A stretch of 64,000 nucleotides of DNA from Solwaraspora sp. WMMD791 (GTDB taxonomy: Bacteria > Actinomycetota > Actinomycetes > Mycobacteriales > Micromonosporaceae). Below the pieces are notes generated by a model. That model ran no database searches and was not told the origin of the DNA. It saw only the letters and a program-made list of their open reading frames with translations. The position numbers and the translations under genes are program-made. Position 1 is the first letter of the stretch. The number at the start of each line of letters is the position of its first letter. The DNA lies in contig NZ_CP120737.1 in assembly GCF_029581195.1 (NCBI RefSeq), forward strand, positions 4,007,001 to 4,071,000, given 5' to 3'. Positions 30,602-39,518 of this stretch are shown piece after piece.

Positions 30602-31759
30602 TCAGTCCAGACAGCCCCGCAGCGCCTCGGTGAGCCGGTTCGCCCGATCGTCGACCGGGCCGCCCATCTGGTTGAGCACGTACCCGAAGCCGACCCGGTA
30701 CCGGTCGTCGGCGAACGCCAGGTGACCCCCGGCCCCGTCGTGGCCGAAGCTGCGGTCACTGAGCATCGGGCGGACCCGTGGCGAGCGCAGCAGGAACCCG
30801 GTCCCCCACCGCTGGCCGGCGTCCGGTCCGCCGTACCGCTGCTGGCCCTGGACCCGGACCACGACGGCGTCGTCGACCGACGCCGTGCTCAGCAGCGGCG
30901 CGCCGGCGACCTCGGAGACACAGGCGGCGTACAGCCGGGACAGCCCGGCGGCCGAGCTCACCCCGCCGGCGCCGGGAATCCCGGCGGCCTGGATCGCCGG
31001 GTCGTTGAAGCTCACCAGCCCGTCGGCGTCGGCCGGGAAGTCGAACGCCCCACCCATGGTCAGCGACCGTTCGCTGACCTGGTCGGGGAAGGGCACCGGG
31101 CCGCCCGGCGGGGCCAGGGTCCAGGCGACCGCGTCGCGCTCGGCCGCCGGCAGGCCGATCCAGGTCCGCAGCCCGAGCGGCCCGGCGAGGGTACGGCGGA
31201 AGTACTCCCCCGCTGGCAGTCCGGTGACCCGCCGGATCAGCTCACCGACCAGCCAGCCGTACGTCAGGGCGTGGTAGGTGTACGCCGTCCCTGGCTGCCA
31301 CAGTGGTCGCTGCTGTTCGATCGCCTCGATCACCGGCCGTTCGGCGATGACCTCGGCCCGGGTCAGGTCCCGGTCCAGCGCGGGCAGCCCGGCCTGGTGG
31401 GTGAAGAGCCACCGGACCGGGATGTCCGCCTTGCCGTTGGCACCGAACTCCGGCCAGTAGCGGGTGACCGGTGCCGACAGGTCGAGCTGGCCGGACTGCA
31501 CCAGCAGGTAGGCGCAGACCGCCAGGATCCCCTTCGTGCAGGAGAAGACGACCGCCGGGGTCTCCCGGGTCCAGGCCCGTCCGGTACGCGGATCGGCCAG
31601 GCCGCCGTACAGGTCGACGACGACCCGGCCGTCGACGTGCACGACCAGGCCGGCGCCCACCTCGCCGCGGGTGGCGAAGTTGTCCCGGAACACGTCGGCC
31701 ACCGGGCCGTAGCCGTCGGCCACGTCCCCGTGCACCGCAGTGGTTGTCGGCACGCTCAT
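30602..31759 (-). CDS. Serine hydrolase (beta-lactamase/EstB-like)
   Basis: A 385-residue protein without a signal peptide. The catalytic SxxK is in VVFSCTKGILAV (about residue 72), a Tyr motif in AYTYHALTYGWLVGELIRRV (about 165), and a late GHDGAGGHLAFAD replaces the KTG triad. This matches class C-type esterases and peptidases such as EstB or LAE6. Its ATG overlaps the stop of the MalG-like permease gene (ATGA), so it is made with the sugar importer. An intracellular deacylase or esterase acting on the imported sugar is a reasonable inference; the substrate is unknown. Confidence 0.85.
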   Translation of the reverse strand: MSVPTTTAVHGDVADGYGPVADVFRDNFATRGEVGAGLVVHVDGRVVVDLYGGLADPRTGRAWTRETPAVVFSCTKGILAVCAYLLVQSGQLDLSAPVTRYWPEFGANGKADIPVRWLFTHQAGLPALDRDLTRAEVIAERPVIEAIEQQRPLWQPGTAYTYHALTYGWLVGELIRRVTGLPAGEYFRRTLAGPLGLRTWIGLPAAERDAVAWTLAPPGGPVPFPDQVSERSLTMGGAFDFPADADGLVSFNDPAIQAAGIPGAGGVSSAAGLSRLYAACVSEVAGAPLLSTASVDDAVVVRVQGQQRYGGPDAGQRWGTGFLLRSPRVRPMLSDRSFGHDGAGGHLAFADDRYRVGFGYVLNQMGGPVDDRANRLTEALRGCLD

Positions 31760-32580
31760 CCTTTGACCGACCCTTGCAGAAGGGCCTTGATGAACTGGCG
31801 CTGGAAGATGAGGAACACGATCAGGGTCGGCGTCAGGATCAGCAGCGATCCGGCGCAGAGCAGCACCTGGTCGGTGCCCCACTGGCCCTGGAAGGCACCG
31901 AGCGCCCCGGCCATGGTCCGCTTGGTGCCGTCGTCGACGAGCACGATGGCCAGCAGGAACTGGTTCCAGGTCCACAGGAACAGCAGGATCGTCAGCGAGG
32001 CGATCGCCGGGCGGGCCAGCGGCAGATGGATCCGCCAGAACAGCTGCCAGGTGGTGCTGCCGTCGACCCGGGCCGCCTCGGACAGCTCCGGCGGCACGTT
32101 GATGAAGTGGGTACGCATCCAGAACACGCCGAACGGCATGAACAGCCCGATCAACGGCAGGATGATCGCCCACCTGGTGTTGAGCAGCCCGAACGACTGG
32201 ATCTGGTAGTAGATCGGGGTGATCACCGCCTCGAAGGGCATCGTCAGGCCGAGCAGGAAGAAGACGAAGACGAACCGGGCACCGGGGATCTTGAGATGGC
32301 CGAGACCGAAGCCGGCCATGGTGGCGATGACGACGGCGACCGGCACGACACCGGCGACGATCAGCCCGCTGGACTTCAGCAGTGCGCCCATGTTGGCGAC
32401 GGTGAAGGCCTCGGCGAAGTTGCCCCACTGCGGGTCCGACGGCCAGGCGAGCCCGGTGGGGACGGTCCCGCGCGGCTGCAACGCCGCCGAGAGCATGCTG
32501 ACGAACGGCAGCAGGGTGACCAGGGCCAGCAGGATCAGGAAGATCCGCCCGGTCAGCTGCTCGCTGCGGCTGAGCCTCAT
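31756..32580 (-). CDS. Carbohydrate ABC transporter permease (MalG type)
   Basis: A 274-residue inner-membrane permease with six helices. The cytoplasmic EAA loop is ELSEAARVDGSTTWQLFWRIHLPLARPA, which contacts the ATPase. It starts with ATG 32580 overlapping the stop of the upstream MalF-type gene, and its stop overlaps the serine hydrolase start. It is one half of the membrane channel for the sugar bound by the lipoprotein at 33500. No ATPase gene lies in the operon; actinomycete CUT1 importers commonly share a single MsiK-type ATPase encoded elsewhere. Confidence 0.93.
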   Translation of the reverse strand: MRLSRSEQLTGRIFLILLALVTLLPFVSMLSAALQPRGTVPTGLAWPSDPQWGNFAEAFTVANMGALLKSSGLIVAGVVPVAVVIATMAGFGLGHLKIPGARFVFVFFLLGLTMPFEAVITPIYYQIQSFGLLNTRWAIILPLIGLFMPFGVFWMRTHFINVPPELSEAARVDGSTTWQLFWRIHLPLARPAIASLTILLFLWTWNQFLLAIVLVDDGTKRTMAGALGAFQGQWGTDQVLLCAGSLLILTPTLIVFLIFQRQFIKALLQGSVKG

Positions 32581-33503
32581 CCCTTTTCCTCCCGGGTCAG
32601 TCGCTGGATCGGCAGCACGCAGATCAGCACCAGCGCCATGAGGACGATGCCCAGCGCGGAGGCCAGCCCGACCTGCCGTTGCGCGAAGGCGAGCCGGTAG
32701 ATCTCCAGACCCGGCACCGTGGTCTGGTAACCCGGACCACCGCTGGTGGAGATGTAGACGATGTCGAAGCTGGCCAGCGCCGCGATGACGGTCACCGTCA
32801 GGCAGACGCCGATCTCCCGGCGCAGGCCGGGCAGGGTCACCGCGAAGAACTCCCGGACCGGTCCGGCGCCGTCCATCCGGGCGGCTTCGTACAGGCTCGG
32901 GTCGATCTTGCCGATCCCGGTGATCAGCAGGATGGTGCAGAGGCCGAGGGAGACCCAGGCACCGATGACACCGACCGACGGCAGGGCGGTGTCGAAGTCG
33001 CCGAGCCACGGCCGGGCCAGCCCGCCCAGGCCGACCGCGCGCAGCGCCTGGTTGACCACGCCGGTCGAGGAGAGCAGCCAGCTCCACGCGATACCGGCGG
33101 CGACCAGCGGGATGACCTGGGGCAGGAACAGGATCGTCCGGATCGAGGTGCCGAACAGTCCGGTGGCCATCCGCCGGACCAGGCTGGCCACCAGCAACCC
33201 GACGGTGACCGGGACGAAGCTGAAGAAGATGATCAGGATGAAGGCGTTGCCGATGATCTTCAGTAGATCGGAGTCGGTGAACACCGTGACGTAGTTGTCC
33301 AGACCGGCCCAGCGCGCGGCGCCGATGCCGTTCCAGTGGTAGAGCGAGTACTGGAAGGTCAGCGTCAGCGGCCGGATCACGAACACCACGTACATCACCA
33401 GCGCCGGCACCACCCACAACCAACCGGACCAGCGGCCCGGGCGGGCCCACCGTGTCCGGTGGGTCCGCCCGGGGGTTGCGCTGCCGGTGGCGCGCAGGGT
33501 CAT
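32577..33503 (-). CDS. Carbohydrate ABC transporter permease (MalF type)
   Basis: A 308-residue permease with six predicted helices. A basic N-terminus leads to WLWVVPALVMYVVFVIRPL. The EAA loop is DPSLYEAARMDGAGPVREFF. The segment SFDIVYISTSGGPGYQTTV is typical of CUT1 permeases. It partners the MalG-type protein and is linked by ATGA overlaps to both neighbours, so stoichiometric synthesis is likely. The sugar is unknown; the surrounding xylanases suggest a plant cell-wall oligosaccharide. Confidence 0.93.
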   Translation of the reverse strand: MTLRATGSATPGRTHRTRWARPGRWSGWLWVVPALVMYVVFVIRPLTLTFQYSLYHWNGIGAARWAGLDNYVTVFTDSDLLKIIGNAFILIIFFSFVPVTVGLLVASLVRRMATGLFGTSIRTILFLPQVIPLVAAGIAWSWLLSSTGVVNQALRAVGLGGLARPWLGDFDTALPSVGVIGAWVSLGLCTILLITGIGKIDPSLYEAARMDGAGPVREFFAVTLPGLRREIGVCLTVTVIAALASFDIVYISTSGGPGYQTTVPGLEIYRLAFAQRQVGLASALGIVLMALVLICVLPIQRLTREEKG

Positions 33504-34861
33504 CGAGACAGTTCCTCTTCGTACTGGGCCTGGACCGCCTTGACGTACCCCTCCGGGGTCTGCTGGCCGACGATCAGCTTCTGCAGTTCCGGGGTGATCG
33601 CCGAGGCGAAGATCGAACCCGTCGCGTTGGCGGTGAAGTCCACCGCGCCGTTCTCCTCGGCCAGCTGGTTGCTGGCGGCGAGGGTCTCGGCGAGCACGGT
33701 GCCCTCGGCCGGGACCGGCACCTCCAGGTCCGCCGGGCCACCCGGGCTGGAGCCGCCGACCTGCACGGAGATCTGCCGGGCGGTCTCGTTGGTGTGCACC
33801 CAGTTCAGGAAGAAGGCGGCCGCGTCGGCGTTCTTGGCCTTGGCGCCGATGCCGAAGGTGTTCGGTGCCGACATCGCGACCCGGTTGGCGCCCTCGGTCT
33901 CCCCCGGGAAGAGGAAGAAGCCGACGTTGCCGGTCATGTTCGCGTCCAGGTTGCCGGACTCCCAGTCACCGTTGAACATGAACAGGCCGTTGCCCTCCTG
34001 GAACTGGCCCATCATGTTCGTGTAGTCGATGGCGTTGGCGTCCGCCGGGAAGTAGCCGGCCTGGGCCCACTTCTCGATGGTCTGGGCCGCCTTGAGCGCC
34101 GCCTCGGTGTCGAAGGTCGCGCCCTCCTTCTGGAAGATCCAGTCGGCGATCTCCTGCTGGTCGCCGTACTGGTTCTGCAGGGCCTGGTACGGGAAGTTGA
34201 TCCCGGCGGTGTCCTGGTTGAACTGCATGATCGGCTGGATGCCGGCGGCCTTCGCTTCGGCCAGCAGCTCCTCGAACTCGGCGATCGTCGCCGGCGGCTC
34301 GGTCATCCCGATCTGCGCGGCGAGCTCCTTGTTGTAGAACACGCCGGTGACGCTGTAGCCGAGGCCCATGCCGTAGAGCGAGCCGCTGCCCCGTGCCCCG
34401 TCCTCGGTGATCCGCAGCTGCTCCAGCTGCGAGGCGGGGAAGCTGTCCCAGCCGTACGCCTCGAAGTAGGGGTCCAGGTTCTTCAGCAGGCCGTCCTTGA
34501 CCAGGTCGACCATGGTGGGCAGCCGGATGATGTCGGGCGAGTTGTCGCCGGCGAGCACCCGGGGGGCGTTCTCGACGATGACGGTGAACTGGTCCTCGCG
34601 CACGTTGAACGTGACGTTCGGGTACTGCTTGCTGAACTCGTCGGCGAGCGCCTTGGCCAGCGGGAAGCCGGTCTCGGCGTACATCTCGATGGTGATCGGG
34701 TCGCTGCCGAGCTCGGTGCTGACCTCGGTGTCGCCGTCGTCGGTGGCGACCGGGTCGGAACCGGGCGGCGAGCAGGCGCTGACTGCGAGGGCCGCCGCCA
34801 TCAGCGGCGCCAGCACCACTGCCGGGCGACCGGCGTGGAGCTTCCGCGCGAAACTACGCAT
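33500..34861 (-). CDS. Sugar ABC transporter substrate-binding lipoprotein
   Basis: A 453-residue extracellular solute-binding protein, family 1. The signal peptide ends in the lipobox AALAVSAC, so the Cys near residue 30 is lipidated. The mature part has DPITIEMYAETGFPLAKALA, FSKQYPNVTFNVRED, the hinge segment NGLFMFNGDWESGNL and a C-terminal TFGIGAKAKNADAAAFFLNWV. It captures a sugar and delivers it to the two permeases downstream. First gene of a four-gene operon controlled by the operator at 34962. Confidence 0.92.
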   Translation of the reverse strand: MRSFARKLHAGRPAVVLAPLMAAALAVSACSPPGSDPVATDDGDTEVSTELGSDPITIEMYAETGFPLAKALADEFSKQYPNVTFNVREDQFTVIVENAPRVLAGDNSPDIIRLPTMVDLVKDGLLKNLDPYFEAYGWDSFPASQLEQLRITEDGARGSGSLYGMGLGYSVTGVFYNKELAAQIGMTEPPATIAEFEELLAEAKAAGIQPIMQFNQDTAGINFPYQALQNQYGDQQEIADWIFQKEGATFDTEAALKAAQTIEKWAQAGYFPADANAIDYTNMMGQFQEGNGLFMFNGDWESGNLDANMTGNVGFFLFPGETEGANRVAMSAPNTFGIGAKAKNADAAAFFLNWVHTNETARQISVQVGGSSPGGPADLEVPVPAEGTVLAETLAASNQLAEENGAVDFTANATGSIFASAITPELQKLIVGQQTPEGYVKAVQAQYEEELSR

Positions 34862-35231
34862 ATCGGGACTCCTTGAGTTCTCACCAGTTGCGCCGATCCC
34901 ACGCGGCGCAGCGGTTGTTTCGGTTCACCGGCCGACGGCCGAGGCCGTCGGGAACTCCCTAGCTAAACTGATTTAGCAGAGCATGCTTCCGATTGCTCAC
35001 TGCTGTCAAGGACTAGTTGGCAACGGTCCGGAAACGGCTCGTTCACACTGGACCGGCCGCCCCGGCACACCCGCCCCGTCGACCACTGCCCGGCCACCGG
35101 TTCGGCCGACGCCACCCCGGCGGACCGGCCGCTACCAGCGATCCGGTCCCGCCACGGCCGTGACCCGCCGGTGACCCGGCCGGCCCACCATCGCATCATT
35201 GAGCATGGGCCTGACCGGCGGAGGCAATGCT
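34862..35231. other. Divergent intergenic region, importer operon and LacI gene
   Basis: A 370-bp region without a gene. It holds the importer promoter and operator (34962-35009). The part from 35010 to 35231 leads to the LacI gene on the other strand; I see no second GCTAAA-type site there, so autoregulation would have to use the distant site. Confidence 0.7.
34962..35009 (-). promoter_or_regulatory. LacI-regulated promoter of the sugar importer
   Basis: The operator GCTAAACTGATTTAGC (34962-34977) is identical to that at 30393. On the minus strand TTGACA (35004-35009) lies 17 bases from GCATGC (34981-34986), and the operator follows three bases later, about 100 bp before the lipoprotein ATG. 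Confidence 0.8.
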
Positions 35232-36290
35232 GTGGACAAAGAAACCTCACCTAACGGATCAACACCTCGAAATCGGGCGACACTGGCAGATGTCGCCCGA
35301 CGCGCCGGTCTGTCCAAGACCGCTGCCTCGATGGTGCTGAACGGACGGGAGGGCACGCGCCTGTCGGTGGAGGCACATCAGCGCGTCTTCGCCGCCGCCG
35401 AAGAACTAGGCTACCGCCCCAACGTCGCCGCACGAAGCCTCAGGACCAGAAAAACCGCCACCATTGCCTTCGTGTCCGACATCGTGGCTACTACCCGATT
35501 TGCCGGTGGGTTGATTCGGGGCGCGCTGGACGCCGCCCGGGAGCGCGACCACGTCCTGCTGATCACCGAGACCCAGGGCGACGCGGCCTTCGAGCGGTAC
35601 GCGATCGAGGCCATGCTGGACCGCCAGGTCGACGGGGTGATCTACGCCGCGATGGCGACCCGCCGGCTGACCGTGCCGCCGGCGATCCTGGGCGGACCGG
35701 TGGTGCTGCTCAACGCCACCAGCGCCGACGACCTGCCCTGCGTCGTCCCCGACGACGAACAGGCCGGCCGGGCCGTCACCGAGGCCCTGCTCAAGCAGGG
35801 CCACCGGCACCGGATCGCGCTCATCGGGCGCAACCGGCTCAAGGAACGGGACCCGGAGGTCTCCCTCGCCGCCGAGGCCCGACTGCGGGGCATCCGGCAC
35901 GCGCTGTCCGCCGCCGGAGCCACGCTGTACGCCGAGCCGTCCTGCCGGGAATGGCTGCCCGAACACGGCTACACCACGATGCGCGGCATCCTCGACCGGC
36001 CCGACCGCCCCACCGCCGTGATCTGCATGAACGACCGGCTCGCCTTCGGCGCGTACCAGGCAGTCGCCGACGCGGGCCTGACCGTCCCGACGGACATCTC
36101 GATCGTCTCGTTCGACGACGACCCGATCGCCACCTGGCTGCGCCCGGGGCTGTTCACCGCGGCCCTGCCCCACGAGCAGATGGGCCGTCGGGCGGTGGAG
36201 ATCCTGCTCGACGGCGAGCCCGGCACCCCCTGCGTGGTGCCGATGCCGCTGCGCCGCCGTAAGTCGATCGCCGCCCCCCGGCCGCACTGA
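35232..36290 (+). CDS. LacI family transcriptional regulator
   Basis: 352 residues from GTG 35232, seven bases after GGAGG; earlier in-frame ATGs lack such a site. The N-terminal helix-turn-helix reads ATLADVARRAGLSKTAASMV with the hinge-helix region VAARSLRTRKTATIAFV. The rest is a periplasmic-binding-like sugar domain (DRQVDGVIYAAMATR, ISIVSFDDDPIATWLRPGL). LacI proteins release DNA when a sugar binds. It stands between the importer operon and the propeller glycosidase. Near-identical palindromes at 30393, 34962 and 36394 are its likely targets. Confidence 0.92.
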   Translation: MDKETSPNGSTPRNRATLADVARRAGLSKTAASMVLNGREGTRLSVEAHQRVFAAAEELGYRPNVAARSLRTRKTATIAFVSDIVATTRFAGGLIRGALDAARERDHVLLITETQGDAAFERYAIEAMLDRQVDGVIYAAMATRRLTVPPAILGGPVVLLNATSADDLPCVVPDDEQAGRAVTEALLKQGHRHRIALIGRNRLKERDPEVSLAAEARLRGIRHALSAAGATLYAEPSCREWLPEHGYTTMRGILDRPDRPTAVICMNDRLAFGAYQAVADAGLTVPTDISIVSFDDDPIATWLRPGLFTAALPHEQMGRRAVEILLDGEPGTPCVVPMPLRRRKSIAAPRPH

Positions 36291-36388
36291 CGGCAGGCCG
36301 GGTGCGCCCGTGCGGGCACCAGCGGCACCAGCGGCACCAGCGGCACCAGCGCGATCCTGCGTGGGACCGGTCCGGACCAGTCCCACGC

Positions 36389-36417
36389 TTGGCGCTAAAC
36401 CGATTTACTGTTAGGTT
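36389..36417 (+). promoter_or_regulatory. Promoter with operator between -35 and -10
   Basis: TTGGCG (36389-36394), 17 bases, then TAGGTT (36412-36417). The spacer holds the operator variant GCTAAACCGATTTACT (36394-36409). The ATG at 36425 is only seven bases after the -10, so the transcript should start at or beside it and be leaderless. Confidence 0.65.
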
Positions 36418-36424
36418 CCAACGC

Positions 36425-37441
36425 ATGCTTCGGCTATCGGACCACTGGGTGTGGGACAGCTGGTACGCACGGGACGACGACGGCCTGTGGCACGCGTTCT
36501 TCCTGCGCGCCTCCCGAGCCTTGCTCGACCCGCACCGCCGCCACCACCGCGCCACCATCGGCCACGCGGTCTCGACGGACCTGCACGACTGGCGACTGGT
36601 CGCCGACGCGCTGGTCCCCGCCGACGCCCCCGCCTGGGACGACCTGGCCACCTGGACCGGCAGCACGGTACGCGGTCCCGACGGCCGGTGGTACCTGTTC
36701 TACACCGGGGTCAGCCGGGCCGAACAGGGCCTGGTCCAACGGATCGGCCTGGCCGTCTCCGACGACCTGGTCAGCTGGCACCGCCACGGCGACGGCCCGC
36801 TCGTCGAAGCCGACCCCACCTGGTACGAACTGCTCGACCGGGACGCCTGGTACGAGCAGGCCTGGCGGGACCCGTGGGTCTACCCGGACCCGGCCGGCAA
36901 CGGCTGGCACATGCTGATCACCGCCCGAGCCCGCGACGGCGTGGCCGACTCGCGCGGCGTCATCGGCCACGCCACCTCCGACGACCTGCTCACCTGGCAG
37001 GTACGGCCGCCGGTGTCCACCCCGGCGGGCTTCGGCCACCTCGAGGTGCCGCAGGTGGTGGTGATGGACGGCCAGCCGTTGATGCTGTTCTGCACCAACT
37101 CGGTCACCGCCGACCGGGGTGGTCCCGACGCGGCCCAGGTCTGGGTGGCGCCCGGGACCTCCACCACCGGCCCGTGGGACGTCGCCGCCGCGATGCCGTA
37201 CGCCCATCCGAGCCTCTACGCGCCGCGCCTGCTGCCCGACGGCGTCGGCGGTTGGCAGCTGATCGGCTTCCGCGACCACGAGGACGGCCGGTTCGTCGGG
37301 GAGATCACCGACCCGGTCCCGGTCCGCTACGTACCCGGAGTCGGCCTGGTGCCGACCGGTCCGGGCACATCGGCCACCCCCCGGACGCCCACCGCCCCGG
37401 CACAGACTGCCGTCGCTCACGCGGAGACCGTCGTCCGCTGA
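36425..37441 (+). CDS. Five-bladed propeller glycoside hydrolase (GH32/43/68 clan-like)
   Basis: 338 residues from ATG 36425, with no signal peptide, so probably cytoplasmic. Repeated blades read WVWDSWYARDDDGLWHAFF, TWTGSTVRGPDGRWYLFYT and WVYPDPAGNGWHMLI. WRDPWVY matches the RDP motif of GH32/GH68, and GHLEVPQV supplies a candidate acid Glu. WVWDSWY may hold the nucleophile Asp. The precise family and substrate are open. It would act inside the cell on the oligosaccharide brought in by the neighbouring ABC importer. An operator overlaps its promoter. Confidence 0.8.
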   Translation: MLRLSDHWVWDSWYARDDDGLWHAFFLRASRALLDPHRRHHRATIGHAVSTDLHDWRLVADALVPADAPAWDDLATWTGSTVRGPDGRWYLFYTGVSRAEQGLVQRIGLAVSDDLVSWHRHGDGPLVEADPTWYELLDRDAWYEQAWRDPWVYPDPAGNGWHMLITARARDGVADSRGVIGHATSDDLLTWQVRPPVSTPAGFGHLEVPQVVVMDGQPLMLFCTNSVTADRGGPDAAQVWVAPGTSTTGPWDVAAAMPYAHPSLYAPRLLPDGVGGWQLIGFRDHEDGRFVGEITDPVPVRYVPGVGLVPTGPGTSATPRTPTAPAQTAVAHAETVVR

Positions 37442-37474
37442 CGACCGACCTGGTCGGTCGTCAGCGGACGACGG
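37428..37474 (+). terminator. Perfect 23-bp hairpin overlapping the stop codon
   Basis: A 23-base arm (37428-37450) and its exact complement (37452-37474) are separated by a single T. The arm includes the last codons and TGA of the glycosidase gene. It is the strongest hairpin in the window. Confidence 0.8.
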
Positions 37475-37798
37475 CCGTACGGTGCCGGCTGGGCGCCGCC
37501 CACGGACCGCTCGCCCCCGTTGCTCCGCCCGCCGCGCCGCACTCTCCGGCCGGCGCTGCCGCCCGGGGTGGGTCGCTGTGCGGATCGAACGCGTCCCGCG
37601 ACATCCACCGACCACCGTGACGGACGCACCCGACCGGGACGGCCGTCGTGGTTAGAGACGCGACACCGGCCAGGTCGGTTGCGTAATCCGAACGATTCTC
37701 TTCAATCGGGACTCCGACAGTGGCGTCGGTCACCGCAAGCGGGGCGGGCAGCCGGCCGGTGTGCCAAACTGGCAGGTCGGCCACAAGGGGGGACTGAC
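37475..37798. other. Intergenic region before the XPB helicase gene
   Basis: 324 bp with no supported gene. The first 150 bp look like former coding sequence in composition. The rest carries the XPB promoter region and the AAGGGGGG ribosome binding site at its end. This is the right boundary of the carbohydrate block. Confidence 0.6.
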
Positions 37799-39469
37799 GT
37801 GCACAACGGCCCGCTCATCGTCCAGTCGGACAAGACCCTGCTGCTGGAGATCGACCATCCGGACGCCACCGCCTGCCGGATGGCCATCGCACCCTTCGCC
37901 GAGCTGGAACGCTCCCCGGAGCACGTACACACCTACCGGCTCACCCCGCTCGGGCTGTGGAACGCCCGCGCCGCCGGGCACGACGCCGAGAGCGTCGTCG
38001 ACGCGCTGCTGAAGTTCTCCCGGTACCCCGTACCGAACGCGCTGCTGGTCGACGTCGCCGAGACCATGGACCGGTACGGCCGGCTGCAACTGGTCAACGA
38101 CCCGGCGCACGGGCTGGTGCTGCGGGCCACCGACCGGGCGGTGCTGACCGAGGTGGTCAAGAGCAAGAAGCTCGCCGGCATGTTCGGCGCGAAGATCGAC
38201 GACGACACCGTCGCGGTGCACCCGTCCGAACGGGGTCGGCTCAAGCAGGGCCTGCTCAAGCTGGGGTGGCCGGCCGAGGACCTGGCCGGCTACGTCGACG
38301 GCGAGGCGCACCCGATCGAGCTGGCCACGGCCGGCGGTGACGGGCAGCCCGGCTGGACGCTGCGCTCGTACCAGCGGGAGGCGGTGGAGCAGTTCTGGGC
38401 CGGCGGATCCGGGGTGGTGGTGCTGCCCTGCGGCGCCGGCAAGACCCTGGTCGGCGCGGCGGCGATGGCGCAGGCCAAGGCGACCACGCTGATCCTGGTC
38501 ACCAACACGGTCGCCGGCCGGCAGTGGAAGCGGGAGCTGATCGCCCGGACCTCGCTGACCGAGGAGGAGATCGGCGAGTACTCCGGCGAACGCAAGGAGA
38601 TCCGCCCGGTCACCATCGCGACGTACCAGGTGCTGACCTCACGGCGTAAGGGTGCGTTCACCCACTTGGACCTGTTCAACGCCCGCGACTGGGGCTTGGT
38701 CGTCTACGACGAGGTGCACCTGCTGCCGGCGCCGATCTTCCGGTTCACCGCCGACCTGCAGGCCCGTCGGCGGCTCGGGCTGACCGCCACCCTGGTCCGT
38801 GAGGACGGCCGGGAAGGTGACGTCTTCTCGCTGATCGGCCCGAAGCGCTACGACGCGCCGTGGAAGGACATCGAGGCGCAGGGCTGGATCGCCCCGGCCG
38901 AGTGCGTCGAGGTCCGGGTCACCCTGACCGACGCGGAACGGATGGCGTACGCGGTCACCGAGACCGAGGAGCGGTACCGGTCGGCGGCGACCGCGCGCAC
39001 CAAACTGCCGGTGGTCAAGGCGCTGGTGCAGCGGCATCAGGGCGACCAGGTGCTGGTCATCGGGGCCTACATCGACCAGTTGCACGCTCTCGGCGAGTAC
39101 CTCGACGCCCCCATCGTGCAGGGCGCGACGACCAACAAGGAGCGGGAACGGCTGTTCGACGCGTTCCGCCACGGCGAGATCCCGACGTTGATCATCTCCA
39201 AGGTCGGCAACTTCTCGATCGACCTGCCGGAGGCGGCGGTGGCGATCCAGGTCTCCGGCACGTTCGGCTCCCGGCAGGAGGAGGCGCAGCGCCTCGGTCG
39301 GGTCCTACGGCCCAAGGCCGACGGCCGGCAGGCGCACTTCTACACCGTGGTCTCGCGGGACACCGTCGACACCGAGTACGCCGCACACCGGCAACGGTTC
39401 CTCGCCGAGCAGGGCTACGCGTACACGATCGTCGACGCCGACGACGTCCTCGGCCCCGCCCTCCCCTGA
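37799..39469 (+). CDS. XPB/ERCC3-like DNA repair helicase
   Basis: 556 residues from GTG 37799, six bases after a G-rich Shine-Dalgarno sequence. An N-terminal damage-recognition-like region (residues 1-180) is followed by the SF2 helicase core: Walker A VLPCGAGKTLVGAAA, motif II VVYDEVHLLP (DEVH), motif III LGLTATLVREDGREGD, and motif VI QEEAQRLGRVLRP. Bacterial XPB proteins unwind DNA 3' to 5' and are thought to act in repair. The partner helicase-associated gene, usually adjacent, is at 20228 with 15 kb between. Ends 50 bp before the second 64-nt repeat. Confidence 0.93.
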   Translation: MHNGPLIVQSDKTLLLEIDHPDATACRMAIAPFAELERSPEHVHTYRLTPLGLWNARAAGHDAESVVDALLKFSRYPVPNALLVDVAETMDRYGRLQLVNDPAHGLVLRATDRAVLTEVVKSKKLAGMFGAKIDDDTVAVHPSERGRLKQGLLKLGWPAEDLAGYVDGEAHPIELATAGGDGQPGWTLRSYQREAVEQFWAGGSGVVVLPCGAGKTLVGAAAMAQAKATTLILVTNTVAGRQWKRELIARTSLTEEEIGEYSGERKEIRPVTIATYQVLTSRRKGAFTHLDLFNARDWGLVVYDEVHLLPAPIFRFTADLQARRRLGLTATLVREDGREGDVFSLIGPKRYDAPWKDIEAQGWIAPAECVEVRVTLTDAERMAYAVTETEERYRSAATARTKLPVVKALVQRHQGDQVLVIGAYIDQLHALGEYLDAPIVQGATTNKERERLFDAFRHGEIPTLIISKVGNFSIDLPEAAVAIQVSGTFGSRQEEAQRLGRVLRPKADGRQAHFYTVVSRDTVDTEYAAHRQRFLAEQGYAYTIVDADDVLGPALP

Positions 39470-39518
39470 CCCCTGCCCCCTGCGCCCACGCCCACGCCCA
39501 TGATCGCGCCCATGATCG

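Noticed and set aside
34862-35231. Riboswitch before the LacI gene or importer operon
   Set aside because: The conserved elements are explained by promoter and operator; no aptamer-like pairing was recognised.
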